Assembly: GCF_030433895.1 (NCBI RefSeq)
Contig: NZ_JARUXE010000045.1
Span: forward strand, 1-32,265
DNA: 32,265 nucleotides
DNA from: Arthrobacter sp. PsM3
GTDB taxonomy: Bacteria > Actinomycetota > Actinomycetes > Actinomycetales > Micrococcaceae
Reading direction: 5' to 3'
This document shows, piece after piece, positions 31,124 to 32,265 of the stretch. Each line of letters opens with the position of its first letter. Position 1 is the stretch's first letter. Made by a program: the position numbers and the translations under genes. The notes under the pieces were generated by a model. It was not told where the DNA came from. It did not search any database and was given only the letters and a program-made list of their open reading frames with translations.

Positions 31124-32134
31124 ATGTCCGGCCCGCTTCGGATCGGGGTGCTGGGGGCATCCCGGATCAGTCCGACATCCATCGTTGAACCAGCCAGGCT
31201 GACGGGCGCCCGCCTGGTAGCAGTGGCCGCCCGTCACCGCGCCCGTGCGGAGAATTTCGCGAAGCAACACGGAGTCGAACACGTCCACGACACCTATGCC
31301 GACGTTATTTCGGATCCGGAGGTCGAGGTCATTTACAACCCCCTCGCCAACGGCCTGCATGCCGGGTGGAACCTGCTTGCGATTGCTGCAGGAAAACATG
31401 TCCTGTCGGAGAAACCGTTCGCAGCTGACGCTCCGGAGGCCCGGGAAGTCCGCGACGCCGGCAAGCGCGCCGGGGTCGCCGTCGTGGCCGGTTTCCACTA
31501 CCTCTACCACCCCGTGACAAAACGGCTTCACGAATTGCTGAGTTCCGGCGAGCTCGGCGAGCTGCAGCGGGTCGAAACGACCATGACGATCCCGCCCCCG
31601 GCACCGGAGGACCCGCGCTGGTCATTCGCCTTGGCCGGCGGCGCGTTGATGGATTTGGGCTGTTACAGCCTGCACGCCGTCCGCGCGATAGCGCCCTGGG
31701 CAGGCGGCGAACCCCGGCTCGTCGATGCCCGCGGCGCCGAACGCGCCGGCCTGCCGGGCGTGGACGAATGGGTCGATGCCAATCTGGTGTACCCGTCAGG
31801 AGTAACAGCATCGGCGCGGTGCCACATGGCTGGAGGCAGCCGTGAGATGACTTACCGCCTCATCGGAAGCAAGGGTCAGGCCACGGTGGCGAATTTCGTT
31901 CGTCCGCACACCGATGATCGCCTGTTCGTAGATACAGTTGCAGGCAAGCGTGTGGAGCACCTCGGAACGCGTTCTTCCTACACCTACCAGCTCGAGGCGT
32001 TCACGGCGCTGGTGCGTCGTGGAGTCCCGATGCCCACCGACAGCGACAATGCCGTTCAGACGATGGAATTGATCGACGAGTGCTACCGGGCCATCGGACT
32101 TGAACCCCGTCCCCGCCACCGTCCCGCAGACTGA
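31124..32134 (+). CDS. Gfo/Idh/MocA family oxidoreductase (second)
   Basis: This 336-residue oxidoreductase starts one base after the previous gene. The Rossmann start is LRIGVLGASRISPTSIVEPA (G-x-x-G type), the EKP-equivalent is SEKPF, and the catalytic block reads GGALMDLGCYSLHAVRAI. This is the glucose-fructose-oxidoreductase/xylose-dehydrogenase-like branch, different from the first copy. A YHPVTKRLHELL helix and the C-terminal beta-sheet domain complete it. Two dehydrogenases of different branches in one operon suggest oxidation and then reduction, or oxidation at two carbons of a disaccharide or glycoside. It ends 11 bases before the next start, with GGAG in the gap. The substrate is not known. 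Confidence 0.88.
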   Translation: MSGPLRIGVLGASRISPTSIVEPARLTGARLVAVAARHRARAENFAKQHGVEHVHDTYADVISDPEVEVIYNPLANGLHAGWNLLAIAAGKHVLSEKPFAADAPEAREVRDAGKRAGVAVVAGFHYLYHPVTKRLHELLSSGELGELQRVETTMTIPPPAPEDPRWSFALAGGALMDLGCYSLHAVRAIAPWAGGEPRLVDARGAERAGLPGVDEWVDANLVYPSGVTASARCHMAGGSREMTYRLIGSKGQATVANFVRPHTDDRLFVDTVAGKRVEHLGTRSSYTYQLEAFTALVRRGVPMPTDSDNAVQTMELIDECYRAIGLEPRPRHRPAD

Positions 32135-32145
32135 AGGAGCCTGAC

Positions 32146-32265
32146 ATGCCCCGCCCGTACACCTTGTTCACCGGCCAGTGGGCCGACCTGCCCTTCGAGG
32201 AAGTCGCCAGGCTTGCCTCCGGCTGGGGCTACGACGGACTGGAAATCGCCGTATCCGGGGACCAC
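32146..32265 (+). CDS. Sugar phosphate isomerase/epimerase (N-terminal part)
   Basis: The first 40 residues only; the window ends in the frame. ATG 32146 follows AAGGAG. The sequence starts MPRPYTLFTGQWADLPFEEV and contains LASGWGYDGLEIAVSGDH. This is the first strand and helix of a xylose-isomerase-like TIM barrel: GQWADLPFEEV, then GYDGLEI as the second strand. It continues the ABC-importer operon and would be the second isomerase/epimerase of this locus. The start is unambiguous; the rest of the protein and its function need the next sequence. Confidence 0.85.
   Translation, partial: MPRPYTLFTGQWADLPFEEVARLASGWGYDGLEIAVSGDH

Overview
The window looks like chromosomal DNA of a high-GC actinobacterium, most likely Arthrobacter or a close relative (Pseudarthrobacter, Paenarthrobacter). 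The grounds are the GC-rich wobble positions, the GTG starts, and a gene stock of ROK, PucR, LysR and AraC regulators, hydantoinases and sugar ABC importers without their own ATPase. No complete RNA gene, CRISPR array, replication origin or intact insertion sequence was seen. Genus is inferred from gene style, not from a marker gene.

Region 1 (1-3268) is a divergent catabolic module. An SCP2-like small protein, an alpha/beta hydrolase and a succinate-semialdehyde-type aldehyde dehydrogenase (cut by the window edge) lie on the minus strand, opposite a LysR regulator. The shared spacer carries a clear dyad. Region 2 (3269-8640) is accessory and partly decayed. It has a four-helix membrane protein, a broken ROK gene, an AraC regulator, a GH32 (levanase/invertase) pseudogene with a nonsense codon and a frameshift, a possible IS3 remnant, a tRNA 3'-end fragment, a perfect 25-bp palindrome and two small minus-strand proteins.

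Region 3 (8642-22535) is a large cyclic-amide/ureide (hydantoin-like) catabolic locus in three blocks. On the minus strand are HyuA, HyuB, a stand-alone GAF protein and an amidohydrolase. Divergent on the plus strand are an MFS importer, an Asp/Glu/hydantoin racemase and a quinone-oxidoreductase-like reductase; the last is preceded by a stem-loop-rich spacer and a 35-codon leader frame translationally coupled to it. Convergent on the minus strand is a tightly overlapping trio: a HyuA-like protein, a DUF917 protein and a PucR regulator. In that HyuA-like protein both nucleotide-binding DxGGTxTD motifs have decayed, so it may be a pseudoenzyme partner. The likely logic is import, racemisation, ring opening by HyuAB, amide hydrolysis and regulation by PucR. 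The true substrate cannot be read from sequence.

Region 4 (22847-32265) is a sugar-uptake and oxidation locus. A ROK regulator, a sugar isomerase/epimerase and a zinc alcohol dehydrogenase (minus) face a binding protein, two permeases, two Gfo/Idh/MocA dehydrogenases and a second isomerase/epimerase (plus, cut by the window end). A shared 14-bp element overlaps the candidate promoters on both sides of the divergent spacer and is a good candidate ROK operator. The gene set fits a keto-sugar (oxidise, eliminate/epimerise) pathway such as that for levoglucosan or glycosides.
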